64,000 bases of DNA. Source: Ferrimonas pelagia (lineage in GTDB: Bacteria > Pseudomonadota > Gammaproteobacteria > Enterobacterales > Shewanellaceae). The stretch spans positions 1 to 64,000 of the forward strand of contig NZ_BAABJZ010000104.1 of NCBI RefSeq assembly GCF_039543565.1, in the 5' to 3' direction. The position numbers and the translations under genes were made by a program. How positions within the stretch are numbered: position 1 is the stretch's first letter; each line of letters begins with the position of its first letter. Below the pieces are notes generated by a model. The model was not told the origin of the DNA. It worked only from the letters and a program-made list of their open reading frames with translations, and searched no databases. Positions 8,042 to 16,212 of this stretch are shown piece by piece.

Positions 8042-9784
8042 ATGCGATGGATAGCGTGGTGCGGGGCAGTCATTCTGGGGACGGCTCAGGCCGCCCTGAT
8101 AGAGCCTGAGGCAGCAACCGGGTTCCAGGCGCGTGAGGTGGCTTGGGGTCAGGACTACATGGCGGCGACCGCCAACCCCTACGCGACGGAAGCGGCTCAG
8201 GCGATCTTGGCGCAAGGGGGCAGCGCAGTGGATGCGGCTATCACGGCGCAGATGGTGCTGACCTTAACCGAGCCGCAATCCTCGGGAATAGGTGGTGGGC
8301 TGTTTATGTTGCTGTGGGATGCGCAGGCGCAGCAGATGGTCAGCTTAGATGGGCGGGAGACAGCACCGAAGGCGGCAACGCCCTCGCTGTTTATGCAAGA
8401 TGACGCAACACCGATGCGCTGGTTGGATGCGGTGATCGGCGGGCGCGCAGTGGGCACGCCCGGGGCGGTTGCGGCACTGTACCAAGCCCATCAACGCTAT
8501 GGTGTGTTGCCTTGGTCAACCTTGCTGCAACCGGCGATCATCCTCGCTCAAGAAGGGTTTATCGTCTCGCCCCGCCTGGCGAAGTTACTGGCGGCGGAGA
8601 TCAATCCGGGGTTGCAGCGGCCGGGGCCGGCGAATCGTTATTTTGCGCCAGAGGGCCATTGGCTCGAAGCCGGTCAGCGCCGAACCAATCCGGAGCTCGC
8701 AAAGACGCTGACGACGCTGGCCAACGCCGGTGCGGCGGGGTTTTATCAGGGGCCATTAGCGCTGCGCATGGTTGAGGCGGTTCAGCAGGATCCGGATCGA
8801 CCGGGCTTGTTGACCGAGGCGGATCTGGCGCAGTACCGGGCGCAGTGGCGGAAGCCTGTGTGTACCCGCTACCGGCGTCATTCTGTATGCGGCATGGGCC
8901 CTCCTAGCTCAGGTGGGATCGCCGTCGGACAGATCATGGCGCTATTGGAGCCACACGATATCAAGGCCATTGCCAACGACAGCGTGGCCTTTACCCATCT
9001 CTACAGCCAGGCGTCGCGATTGGCTTATGCCGATCGCGGTCTCTATGTGGCGGACAGTGATTATGTCGAGGTGCCGACGGAAGCACTGCTGGATCCTGCT
9101 TATCTACAGCGGCGTGGCGAGGCGTTGCTGTCGTTGACGGATCCGGGTCAGGCTCAACCCGGGCGTGTCGGTGGATCCAACGGGGCGGATCAGACTCAGC
9201 CGCTGCCCTCGACCACGCATATGGTGATGGCGGATCCACAGGGCAATCTGTTGAGCCTGACCTCGAGTATTGAGATGGGCTTTGGCTCCACTGTGATGGT
9301 AGGCGGTTTTTTGTTGAATAATCAGTTAACCGATTTCTCTTTGCATCCCGGCAGTGCGCCGGCGCTTGCGGCCAATCGGGTGCAAGGGGGCAAGCGGCCG
9401 CGGTCTTCGATGGCACCCACTATCGTGCTGGATCCACAGGGGCAACCGAGTTTGGCGCTGGGCTCGCCAGGGGGCAGCCGGATCATCAACTACGTATCGC
9501 AGATGTTAGTCGCTTTGCTGGACTGGCAGTTGCCGCTAGCTGAGGCGTTGGCGCTGCCTCGGATCAGCCATCGGAACGATTATCTGCTGCTCGAATCGGA
9601 GCGGAGCGATCCTACGCTGGTCGAGGCGATGTCGGCAAAAGGCTATGACGTCAAGCTCGGGCCGTTAAACAGCGGGGTGCAGGTGATCCAGCGGGCCGGT
9701 AAGGGCTGGTACGGGGCGGCGGATCCGCGCAGAGAGGGCACCGCCCTCGGTGGGCAAATGGTCGAGCGTAAGTCGGCGCATTAG
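8042..9784 (+). CDS. ggt: Periplasmic gamma-glutamyltransferase
   Basis: An Ntn hydrolase that cleaves or transfers the gamma-glutamyl group of glutathione and related peptides. The 580-residue precursor has a signal peptide (MRWIAWCGAVILGTAQA). It shows the substrate-binding Arg in SLDGRETAP, the glycine-rich GPPSSGGIAVGQ, and the autoprocessing site PSTTHMVMADPQG. The nucleophile Thr is residue 391, where the precursor splits into large and small subunits. GSPGGSRIINY is the conserved small-subunit loop. A TTG at 8030 in the same frame could also start translation, but the signal peptide begins cleanly at the ATG. The stop overlaps the convergent lipoprotein gene by four bases. Confidence 0.93.
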   Translation: MRWIAWCGAVILGTAQAALIEPEAATGFQAREVAWGQDYMAATANPYATEAAQAILAQGGSAVDAAITAQMVLTLTEPQSSGIGGGLFMLLWDAQAQQMVSLDGRETAPKAATPSLFMQDDATPMRWLDAVIGGRAVGTPGAVAALYQAHQRYGVLPWSTLLQPAIILAQEGFIVSPRLAKLLAAEINPGLQRPGPANRYFAPEGHWLEAGQRRTNPELAKTLTTLANAGAAGFYQGPLALRMVEAVQQDPDRPGLLTEADLAQYRAQWRKPVCTRYRRHSVCGMGPPSSGGIAVGQIMALLEPHDIKAIANDSVAFTHLYSQASRLAYADRGLYVADSDYVEVPTEALLDPAYLQRRGEALLSLTDPGQAQPGRVGGSNGADQTQPLPSTTHMVMADPQGNLLSLTSSIEMGFGSTVMVGGFLLNNQLTDFSLHPGSAPALAANRVQGGKRPRSSMAPTIVLDPQGQPSLALGSPGGSRIINYVSQMLVALLDWQLPLAEALALPRISHRNDYLLLESERSDPTLVEAMSAKGYDVKLGPLNSGVQVIQRAGKGWYGAADPRREGTALGGQMVERKSAH

Positions 9785-10206
9785 CCGTTGCTGTTAAAGG
9801 GATCGGCGTACAGTTCGGTGATCAACCAGCGATCATTGAGCCGGGTCAATTGCACGCGCCGATCATCCATAATGAATTGGCCGTTGCGATAGCCTGTGAG
9901 CTTGATCAGGACATTGACTTCGTCGGTTTGCCGGCGGAAGAAGTCGATGTCCACCTCGGCGATCCCCACATTGACCTCGGTGAGATTGAGGCCCAAGAGG
10001 TTGCGTTGGATCTGGCTGGCAAGGCGATAGTGTTGCAGCAGCTCGGCGATGGCAGGATCCACCAATTGCGTGGCCGCTGCCACATCATGCTCGATGTAGA
10101 TCGCTTGGAAAAAGGCCAGTGCCGTTGTTTCCGGTTTTTCGGTGGGGGGGGACGGGCGACACGCCATCAAAGCAACCGCGATCACCAACATCAAACTGAG
10201 CTTCAT
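9781..10206 (-). CDS. Small lipoprotein of unknown function
   Basis: The 141-residue product has a signal peptide ending in a lipobox (VALMAC, Cys16) followed by RPSPPTEKPE, a proline-rich linker. The rest is a compact domain of about 110 residues. Its order (TALAFFQAIY.. DVAAATQLVD.. then NVLIKL..DDRRVQLTRLNDRWLITELY) resembles NTF2-like / DUF4878-type folds, where a helix pair is followed by a strongly twisted sheet ending in WLI. GAGGAG sits eight bases before the ATG. The gene faces ggt, with the stops overlapping. Function is unknown; the fold suggestion is inference. Confidence 0.75.
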   Translation of the reverse strand: MKLSLMLVIAVALMACRPSPPTEKPETTALAFFQAIYIEHDVAAATQLVDPAIAELLQHYRLASQIQRNLLGLNLTEVNVGIAEVDIDFFRRQTDEVNVLIKLTGYRNGQFIMDDRRVQLTRLNDRWLITELYADPFNSNG

Positions 10207-10343
10207 TAAGATCTCCTCATTCAGTCGCTACCATAGGCGGGCCTCTGCCATAGTTCAACTTCAATCTGCTTGATCCAGATCAGCGGTGCCCCGGGTTAAT
10301 TTGTGGTTAACTGAGTGTAACTGACGGGTGGCAAGGAGGGCGC

Positions 10344-11084
10344 TTGAAACGAGTTCAACTGATGAGGACGCTGCTGGACAGTGGGCGGGATCTGTGTCCC
10401 ATTGTTCTGGTTGTGCTGTTTTTTCAGTGGGGGGTACTTGGCCAGCCGTTGCCGGGGTTGATGGAGATCATACTGGGCTTGCTGCTGGTGGTGACAGGGT
10501 TAACCCTGTTTATCTATGGCTTGGAGCTGGCTCTGTTTCCTATCGGCGAGTCGCTGGCGCAGGCATTTGCCCGTAAAGGTTCGGTCTTCTGGTTATTAAC
10601 CTTCGCATTTCTTTTGGGGTTTGGTACGACGGTGGCCGAGCCTGCGTTGATCGCCGTGGCCGAAGAGGCGGCAGAGATCGCCGCTGAAGCCGGGCAGATC
10701 GGTTCGGGAGAGGCGAGTGAATCTCGTTATGCCAATCAATTGAGGCTCACCGTTGCGTTATCGGTGGGGCTTGCCATCGTGCTTGGGGTGCTTCGGATCC
10801 TGCTGGGTTGGTCTTTGCCATTAATGATGATCGGCGGTTATTTGCTGGTGATGCTGCTGACATTGTTTGCGCCGGCCTCCATCATCGGCATCGCTTACGA
10901 CTCCGGCGGGGTGACCACCTCGACCATTACCGTGCCTTTAGTCACGGCGTTGGGGGTCGGGCTGGCCAACAGCATTGAGGGACGTAATCCGATGTTGGAT
11001 GGCTTTGGTCTGATCGCCTTTGCGTCGTTACTGCCGATCATCTTCGTACTGTTATTTGGGATCCTGCTGCCATGGCTTGGTTGA
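10344..11084 (+). CDS. DUF1538 integral membrane protein, first of a tandem pair
   Basis: A 246-residue, almost wholly hydrophobic protein with roughly seven membrane segments. Two conserved blocks stand out: LGFGTTVAEPALIAVAEEA near residue 95 and IAYDSGGVTTSTITVPLVTA near 190, followed by DGFGLIAFASLLPI. The same blocks recur in the next gene, so the two are paralogous halves. DUF1538 proteins are uncharacterised; buried acidic and Ser/Thr-rich motifs in membrane helices suggest a transporter. The TTG at 10344 is preferred because AAGGAGG lies four bases upstream; the next in-frame ATG is 18 bases later. First gene of a four-gene overlapping operon. Confidence 0.82.
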   Translation: MKRVQLMRTLLDSGRDLCPIVLVVLFFQWGVLGQPLPGLMEIILGLLLVVTGLTLFIYGLELALFPIGESLAQAFARKGSVFWLLTFAFLLGFGTTVAEPALIAVAEEAAEIAAEAGQIGSGEASESRYANQLRLTVALSVGLAIVLGVLRILLGWSLPLMMIGGYLLVMLLTLFAPASIIGIAYDSGGVTTSTITVPLVTALGVGLANSIEGRNPMLDGFGLIAFASLLPIIFVLLFGILLPWLG

Positions 11085-11848
11085 TTGAGATCGCGACCAC
11101 GTTACTGTCCACTATGGTGGACGTCGTTCCTATTGTGGCCGTGCTGTTTGGGTTTCAATACTGGGTATTGCGCCAGCCCTTGGCGCAGCTGAAAGAGAAG
11201 TTATTTGGCCTGGGATGCGTGATCCTGGGCTTGGCGTTGTTTTTGGTGGGGCTGGAGCGGTCGCTGTTCCCCCTTGGCGAGGTGATGGCCAGTCAATTGA
11301 CGGCGCCGGCTTTCTTAGGTCAGCCGGAGTTTTGGTGGCAGTACTACTGGGTGTACCTGTTTGCTTTTGCCATTGGCTTCGCCACGACGGTGGCAGAACC
11401 CTCATTGATCGCTGTCGCGATGAAGGCGGAGGAGATCAGTGGCGGCAGTATCAAGCCCTGGGGATTGCGCTTCGCCGTTGCCCTTGGGGTCGCGTCTGGG
11501 ATCTCGCTGGGTTGTTATCGCATCGTGGTGGGCGATCCGATCCACTGGTATATCTTGGCCGGCTATTTGGTGGTGGTGATCCAAACTCGGTTTGCACCGG
11601 ACACCATTATCCCTTTGGCTTACGATTCGGGCGGGGTGACGACATCGACCGTGACCGTGCCGCTGGTTGCGGCACTGGGGCTGGGCTTGGCGACGTCGAT
11701 CCCAGGACGCAGTGCGCTGATCGATGGCTTTGGGCTGATCGCCTTTGCCAGTTTATTTCCAATTATGACTGTGATGGGTTATGCCCAGTTGATCCAATGG
11801 CGGCAGCGCCGTCAATCTGTGCGAGGTGAAGGATGCGCTTCAAGTTAA
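11072..11848 (+). CDS. DUF1538 integral membrane protein, second of a tandem pair
   Basis: A 258-residue paralogue of the preceding gene. It shares the helix pair GFQYWVLRQPL..LGLALFLVGLERSLFP, the IGFATTVAEPSLIAVAMKAEEI block and LAYDSGGVTTSTVTVPLVAA, followed by DGFGLIAFASLFPI. The reading frame begins 13 bases before the end of the first gene and ends 16 bases into the P-II gene, so all three are translationally coupled. Both halves are needed to reach the length of fused DUF1538 proteins known in other bacteria (from memory). Together they would make a pseudo-symmetric two-domain channel or carrier. The substrate is unknown. Confidence 0.82.
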   Translation: MAWLIEIATTLLSTMVDVVPIVAVLFGFQYWVLRQPLAQLKEKLFGLGCVILGLALFLVGLERSLFPLGEVMASQLTAPAFLGQPEFWWQYYWVYLFAFAIGFATTVAEPSLIAVAMKAEEISGGSIKPWGLRFAVALGVASGISLGCYRIVVGDPIHWYILAGYLVVVIQTRFAPDTIIPLAYDSGGVTTSTVTVPLVAALGLGLATSIPGRSALIDGFGLIAFASLFPIMTVMGYAQLIQWRQRRQSVRGEGCASS

Positions 11849-12183
11849 TTGTGGCGTTTGTTGATGATCAGCAAACGCAGGCTTTGGTCAAAGCGGCGAG
11901 GGATGCCGGAGCAACCGGTGTCACGCTGATCAATCATGCGCGGGGCGAAGGCTTGAAGCCGAAGAAGACCTTCTTCGGTTTGAATCTGGAGCTGCAACGG
12001 GATGTCTTGCTCTTCGTGGTTGAGGAGCACTTGGCACGGACGGTGTTGGAGCAATTGGCCGAAACCGGTCAGTTTGATCATACCCCAGGGACGGGGATCG
12101 CCGTCCAATTGGATGTGGAAGACGTGGTTGGGGTGGCGCACCAGATAGAAAGCCTCAGCGGCAAGGTGGAGGAAAAGTTATGA
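11833..12183 (+). CDS. P-II-like (GlnB-fold) signalling protein
   Basis: A 116-residue ferredoxin-like GlnB-fold protein. It opens MRFKLIVAFVDDQQTQALVKAARDAGATG, where canonical P-II proteins have KLITAI..KLDDVREAL..IG. The C-terminal part keeps a B/C-loop-like segment (TGTGIAVQLDVEDVVGV). The T-loop region (NHARGEGLKPKKTFFGLNLE) lacks the YRGAEY stretch and its uridylylated Tyr, so GlnD-type modification is not expected. The short GAGGTGAAGG before the ATG is a good SD inside the end of the upstream gene. A regulatory subunit for the DUF1538 pair is the natural inference, by analogy with GlnK-AmtB or SbtB-SbtA. Confidence 0.8.
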   Translation: MRFKLIVAFVDDQQTQALVKAARDAGATGVTLINHARGEGLKPKKTFFGLNLELQRDVLLFVVEEHLARTVLEQLAETGQFDHTPGTGIAVQLDVEDVVGVAHQIESLSGKVEEKL

Positions 12184-12569
12184 CGACCCGAACGGTAGTA
12201 CAGCAAGTGATGAGCGATCACTGGTTTGAAATGGATGGATTGCATACCGTGGCGGAGGCGGTTGAAAAGCTGAAGCAGAAAGGGGCGGAAGCGATCATCA
12301 TTGCCAAGCGGGATGACGGCGATGAATACGGCCTGGTGTTGCTGTCGGACATCGGTAAGCGGGTGATCGCTAAGGATCGGGCGACTGCGCGGGTAAACCT
12401 GTATGAGATCATGTCGAAGCCGGTGATAACCGTGTCGACGGAGATGGATATTCGATATTGCGCGCGTTTATTCGAGCGGTTTGGTATTAATCAGGCGCCG
12501 GTGGTTGAGGGAGAGGTGATCGTCGGCTTGGTGAGCTACCGAGATCTGGTGCTCAACAGCACCCAGTGA
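12180..12569 (+). CDS. Stand-alone CBS-domain-pair protein
   Basis: A 129-residue protein made of one Bateman module. CBS1 begins VVQQVMSDHWFEMDGLHTVAEAVEKL and ends GLVLLSDIGKRVI. CBS2 begins VNLYEIMSKPVITVSTEMDIRYCARLF and ends VVEGEVIVGLVSYRDLV. The G-h-h-(S/T)..D adenosine-binding signature occurs in both halves. Such modules bind AMP, ATP or SAM and gate partner proteins. The ATG overlaps the P-II-gene stop (ATGA), making it the fourth member of the DUF1538 operon. A bidirectional terminator follows about 150 bases later. Confidence 0.88.
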   Translation: MTTRTVVQQVMSDHWFEMDGLHTVAEAVEKLKQKGAEAIIIAKRDDGDEYGLVLLSDIGKRVIAKDRATARVNLYEIMSKPVITVSTEMDIRYCARLFERFGINQAPVVEGEVIVGLVSYRDLVLNSTQ

Positions 12570-12570
12570 T

Positions 12571-12593
12571 TTATCCACAGAATCTGTGGACAA
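12571..12593. promoter_or_regulatory. Inverted pair of DnaA-box-like sequences
   Basis: TTATCCACA (12571-12579), a perfect E. coli-type DnaA box, faces TGTGGACAA (12585-12593; TTGTCCACA on the minus strand). Together they form the inverted repeat TCCACAG-AAT-CTGTGGA. It begins one base after the stop of the CBS gene. It might be a DnaA titration or regulatory site, or simply a small hairpin. An AACTAGA/TCTAGTT inverted repeat lies at 12623-12629 and 12656-12662. Confidence 0.45.
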
Positions 12594-12711
12594 GCCTGTT
12601 GAAACGCCAGTGCATAGTTTTTAACTAGATGAAATTAAAGAAGTTAGATGGGGTGTCTAGTTTTGCGTCATCCCTCTGATATTGCCCTAAAACGGGGCAG
12701 AGATCTATCTC

Positions 12712-12720
12712 TGTGGATAA
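12712..12720 (-). promoter_or_regulatory. Third DnaA-box-like sequence
   Basis: TGTGGATAA is the reverse complement of TTATCCACA, a perfect DnaA box on the minus strand. It abuts the A-tract of the shared terminator. With the inverted pair at 12571-12593, three boxes fall within 150 bases. Confidence 0.45.
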
Positions 12721-12751
12721 AAAAAACCGGACTCATGGAGTCCGGTTTTTT
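12719..12751. terminator. Bidirectional terminator between the CBS gene and pta
   Basis: ACCGGACTC (12726-12734) and GAGTCCGGT (12738-12746) form a perfect 9-bp stem with loop ATG. It is flanked by an A-run on the left and a T-run on the right, so it can end transcription in both directions, serving the DUF1538 operon and pta. Confidence 0.9.
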
Positions 12752-12756
12752 GTGAC

Positions 12757-14892
12757 TTAGCCGTTGGCCTGGATGGCCGTCAGGGCGATGGTGTAGACGA
12801 TGTCTTCCACCAGAGCGCCACGGGACAAGTCGTTGACCGGCTTGCGCATGCCTTGCAGCATTGGACCGATGGAGATCAGATCCGCAGAGCGCTGTACCGC
12901 TTTGTAGGTGGTGTTACCGGTGTTCAGATCCGGGAACACGAACACAGTGGCCTGACCGGCTACTTTACTGTTCGGTGCCTTGGACGCTGCTACGTTTGGC
13001 ATTACCGCCGCATCGTACTGCAGAGGACCGTCGATCATCAGATCTGGACGCTTCTCTTGGGCGATGCGAGTCGCTTCGCGCACTTTCTCTACGTCTGCGC
13101 CGGTGCCAGAGGCGCCGGTGGAGTAGGAGATCATCGCAACCTTAGGCTCAATACCAAAGGACTTGGCGGAGTCGGCGGATTGGATGGCGATCTCAGCCAA
13201 CTGCTCGGCGTTTGGATCCGGGTTAATGGCGCAGTCACCGTAAACCAGAACCTGATCAGGCAGCAGCATGAAGAAGATGGAGGAGACCAAAGAGGCGCCT
13301 GGCGCGGTCTTGATCAGCTGCAGCGGTGGACGGATGGTGTTCGCGGTGGTGTGTACCGCACCGGAAACCAAGCCATCAACCTCATCTTCGGCCAACATCA
13401 TGGTACCCAGTACCACGTTGTCCTGCAGTTGCTCGCGGGCAACCACTTCGGTCAGGCCCTTGTTGCGGCGCAATTCGCACATAGGGGCAACGAAGCGCTC
13501 ACGAGCGGTTTCAGGATCGACGATCTCGATGCCTTCGCCCAGAGTCACGCCCTGTTGCTCAGCCACGCGGCGGATCTCGGCAGGGTTACCCACCAGAACA
13601 CACTCAGCGATACCGCGCTCGGCACAGATGGCCGCCGCTTTCACGGTGCGTGGCTCATCGCCTTCTGGCAGGACAACGCGCTTGCCCGCTTTACGCGCCA
13701 GCTCGGTCAGTTGGTAGCGGAAAGCCGGTGGGCTCAGACGACGCTCACGCTTGGAGTTGTCGGTCAGGCTCTCAACAAACTTGCGGTCGATGTGGGAGGC
13801 AACAAAGTTTTGCGCTTCTTCGATACGCTCCATGTCATCCAGAGGCACTTCATGGTTGAAGTTCTGAATATTCAGCGCGGTCTGCCAAGTGTTGGTGTCC
13901 GCCATGAAGACCGGCAGGCCGGTATCGAAGGCTTGCTGACACAGACGCTCAACCTGCTCGTCCAGCTCGTAGCCGCCGGTCAGCAGCAGAGCACCCAGCT
14001 TCATGCCGTTCATGGCCGCCAGACAGACAGAGACAACCACGTCTTCACGGTCGGCAGAGGTAACCAGCAGCGAGTCCGCCTGCAGGTGACCGATCATGTT
14101 CGGGATGGAGCGGGCACAGAAGCTGACACGACGCAGACGGCGGCTGTTCATGTCACCGGCGTTAACGATACGCGCGCCCAGGTGCTTGGCCAGATCGGAC
14201 GCACGAGGCGAAACCAGACCCAGGTTGTACGGCACCGCACCCAGGATCGGCACAGGGCTGTTGGCGGACAGCTGGAACATCTCTGACTGAGAGCCGCGCA
14301 CCACACCTTCGTGGTCAAACGCTTCGGACAGATCAGGACGAGCACGGCCGCGCTCATCAACCGGTGCGCCGATCTTGTTGACGATGGCACCCAAGATACG
14401 TTTGTTGGCCTTACCGCCAAAGTTGTTTACTGCGACTTCCAGACGGCTCTGAACCTGTGCGGCAGAGTCGGAACCTGGGTTGATCACCAGCACGATGTCC
14501 GCATCCATTGCCTTGGCGATGCGACCGTTCAGAGTGTTGGCAAACGGGTGGGTGCGGGTCGGAACCAGACCTTCCAGCACCAGCACTTCTGCGTCGGCTT
14601 CGGTCGGTTTGGCGGCGGCAACGATCTCTTCCAGCAGCACGTCGGTATCACCGGCGGTGATGCACTGCTCCGCGAACTCCATGGTCAACGGCTCTGGCGG
14701 GTTGATGGTGGGTGAGGTTCCCAGGATGGTGCTGGAACGCTCAGGGCCCAGATCGCCAGGACGTTGCTGGGCGATCGGCTTGAAGAAGTTTACCTTGGCG
14801 CCTTGACGCTCCAGTGCACGGACCATGCCCATGCTTACGGAGGTCAGGCCAACTCCGGTACCTACCGGAACTAACATAATGGATCGGGACAT
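12757..14892 (-). CDS. pta: Phosphate acetyltransferase, long form (Pta)
   Basis: A 711-residue enzyme that interconverts acetyl-CoA and acetyl phosphate. The N-terminal part starts MSRSIMLVPVGTGVGLTSVSMG, a BioD/DRTGG-type P-loop regulatory domain. The middle DRTGG region and the C-terminal PTA_PTB domain (from about residue 390: LTELARKAGKRVVLPEGDEPR) follow. The C-terminal SGAVHTTANTIRPPLQLIKT and SSIFFMLLPDQVLVYGDCAINPDP blocks bind CoA and phosphate. The ATG at 14892 is chosen for the GAGGAA upstream. It lies 58 bases after ackA on the same strand, with a hairpin between them. Confidence 0.95.
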   Translation of the reverse strand: MSRSIMLVPVGTGVGLTSVSMGMVRALERQGAKVNFFKPIAQQRPGDLGPERSSTILGTSPTINPPEPLTMEFAEQCITAGDTDVLLEEIVAAAKPTEADAEVLVLEGLVPTRTHPFANTLNGRIAKAMDADIVLVINPGSDSAAQVQSRLEVAVNNFGGKANKRILGAIVNKIGAPVDERGRARPDLSEAFDHEGVVRGSQSEMFQLSANSPVPILGAVPYNLGLVSPRASDLAKHLGARIVNAGDMNSRRLRRVSFCARSIPNMIGHLQADSLLVTSADREDVVVSVCLAAMNGMKLGALLLTGGYELDEQVERLCQQAFDTGLPVFMADTNTWQTALNIQNFNHEVPLDDMERIEEAQNFVASHIDRKFVESLTDNSKRERRLSPPAFRYQLTELARKAGKRVVLPEGDEPRTVKAAAICAERGIAECVLVGNPAEIRRVAEQQGVTLGEGIEIVDPETARERFVAPMCELRRNKGLTEVVAREQLQDNVVLGTMMLAEDEVDGLVSGAVHTTANTIRPPLQLIKTAPGASLVSSIFFMLLPDQVLVYGDCAINPDPNAEQLAEIAIQSADSAKSFGIEPKVAMISYSTGASGTGADVEKVREATRIAQEKRPDLMIDGPLQYDAAVMPNVAASKAPNSKVAGQATVFVFPDLNTGNTTYKAVQRSADLISIGPMLQGMRKPVNDLSRGALVEDIVYTIALTAIQANG

Positions 14893-14907
14893 AAATTCCT
14901 CGTTATA

Positions 14908-14935
14908 ACCCAAAACGGGCTCCCTAAGGAGCCCG
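14908..14935 (-). terminator. Intercistronic hairpin between ackA and pta
   Basis: CGGGCTCC (14916-14923) and GGAGCCCG (14928-14935) form a perfect 8-bp stem with a 4-base loop. In the direction of transcription it is followed by TTTTGGG. The T-tract is short, so partial termination or mRNA end protection is more likely than a full stop, which would lower pta relative to ackA. Confidence 0.6.
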
Positions 14936-14950
14936 GTCTTAACTAGGGGC

Positions 14951-16141
14951 TTAGATCAAGCCCAGAGCGTCAGAAGCGATCACGAACTCTTCGTTGGTCG
15001 GGATCACCATGGCAACTGGGGTGCCGTCTTTGGTGATCACGCCTTCGCCACCGAAGCGAGCGGACAGGTTCTTCTCTTCGTCAACGGCGTAACCGAAGAT
15101 GGTCAGGTGCTCCAGCACCTTCTTACGGATCAGATCGGAGTTCTCGCCGATACCGCCGGTGAAGATGATGGCATCAACACGCTTCAGAGGGACGGTGTAA
15201 GAAGCGATGTACTTGGCCAGGCGGTAGCAGAAAACTTCCATTGCCAGTACGCAACCCTTGTTGCCTTCGTTGTAGCCTTCTTCGATGCCACGGCAATCGT
15301 TGGTCAGCTCAGACAGGCCCAACAGACCGGATTGGCTGTTCAGCATGTTGTTGACTTCGGTCAGGGTGTAACCCAGGTTGTCCACCAGGTGGAAAACGAT
15401 GGCTGGATCCAGATCGCCGGAGCGGGTGCCCATAACCAGACCTTCCAGTGGGGTCAGGCCCATAGAGGTATCAACGGATTTGCCGTTGCGTACCGCGGTG
15501 ATGGAACCACCGTTACCCAGGTGACAGGAGATCACGTTGGTGTCAGCGGCATCTTTACCCAGGGCTTTAGCGGCTTCGCCAGCAACGAACAGGTGGCTGG
15601 TACCGTGCATGCCGTAGCGACGGATACCGTGCTCGCGGTACAGCTTCTGTGGGATGGCGTAAGAGTACGCTTCCGCAGGCATGGTCTGGTGGAATGCGGT
15701 GTCGAATACGGCAACTTGTGGCAGACCAGCGAAAGAGGCTTGAGCGGCACGAATACCGATCAGAGCAGCCGGGTTGTGCAGAGGCGCCAGGGTGGCACAC
15801 TCTTCGATGCCGGCAACAACGGCGTCGTCGATCAGGACAGATTTGGTGTACTTCTCGCCGCCGTGTACCACACGGTGACCGATAGCCACCAGCTGCTCAG
15901 CCAGTTCAGGCTTGCTGGCCAGAATGGTGTTAACCATGTAGTCCAGAGCTTCACGGTGTGCGGCACCGGCGCCCAGATCCGCTTGGTTTTTCTTACCGTC
16001 CATCTTCCACTTGATGCGCGCATCAACCAGATTGAAGCACTCAGCCAGACCGGACAGCAGTTCGTCACCGTTTTGCGCGTCCAGGACGGCAAATTTCAGA
16101 GAGGAGCTACCACAGTTAAGAACCAGAACAAGTTTGCTCAT
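14951..16141 (-). CDS. ackA: Acetate kinase (AckA)
   Basis: A 396-residue ASKHA-fold kinase that makes ATP and acetate from acetyl phosphate and ADP in overflow and fermentative metabolism. Key motifs are LVLNCGSSSLKFAV (phosphate-binding Asn), AIGHRVVHGGEKY (substrate Arg), MHGTSHLFV, SCHLGNGGSITAV (transition-state His and phosphate 2 loop), IIFTGGIGENS (adenosine motif) and the terminal PTNEEFVIA. AGGTG lies eight bases upstream of the ATG. It is the promoter-proximal gene of ackA-pta and is divergent from yfbV across 290 bases. Confidence 0.96.
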   Translation of the reverse strand: MSKLVLVLNCGSSSLKFAVLDAQNGDELLSGLAECFNLVDARIKWKMDGKKNQADLGAGAAHREALDYMVNTILASKPELAEQLVAIGHRVVHGGEKYTKSVLIDDAVVAGIEECATLAPLHNPAALIGIRAAQASFAGLPQVAVFDTAFHQTMPAEAYSYAIPQKLYREHGIRRYGMHGTSHLFVAGEAAKALGKDAADTNVISCHLGNGGSITAVRNGKSVDTSMGLTPLEGLVMGTRSGDLDPAIVFHLVDNLGYTLTEVNNMLNSQSGLLGLSELTNDCRGIEEGYNEGNKGCVLAMEVFCYRLAKYIASYTVPLKRVDAIIFTGGIGENSDLIRKKVLEHLTIFGYAVDEEKNLSARFGGEGVITKDGTPVAMVIPTNEEFVIASDALGLI

Positions 16142-16212
16142 TATTTCAACACCTAAAAGAGTATGTTGTCCGAAGTGCCCATCAGTTTCCTGCGGGAACC
16201 TCGCGTAGAAAG

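Noticed and set aside
12571..12720. Replication origin suggested by three DnaA boxes
   Set aside because: No AT-rich unwinding element, no dnaA/dnaN/gidA neighbourhood and few boxes; kept only as a finding.
12853..14286. 477-codon open frame antisense to pta
   Set aside because: Product is rich in His, Arg and Gln, the usual mirror of a highly biased gene; pta on the other strand has full domain evidence.
15107..16156. 349-codon open frame antisense to ackA
   Set aside because: Mirror of a strongly codon-biased gene; no SD or domain.
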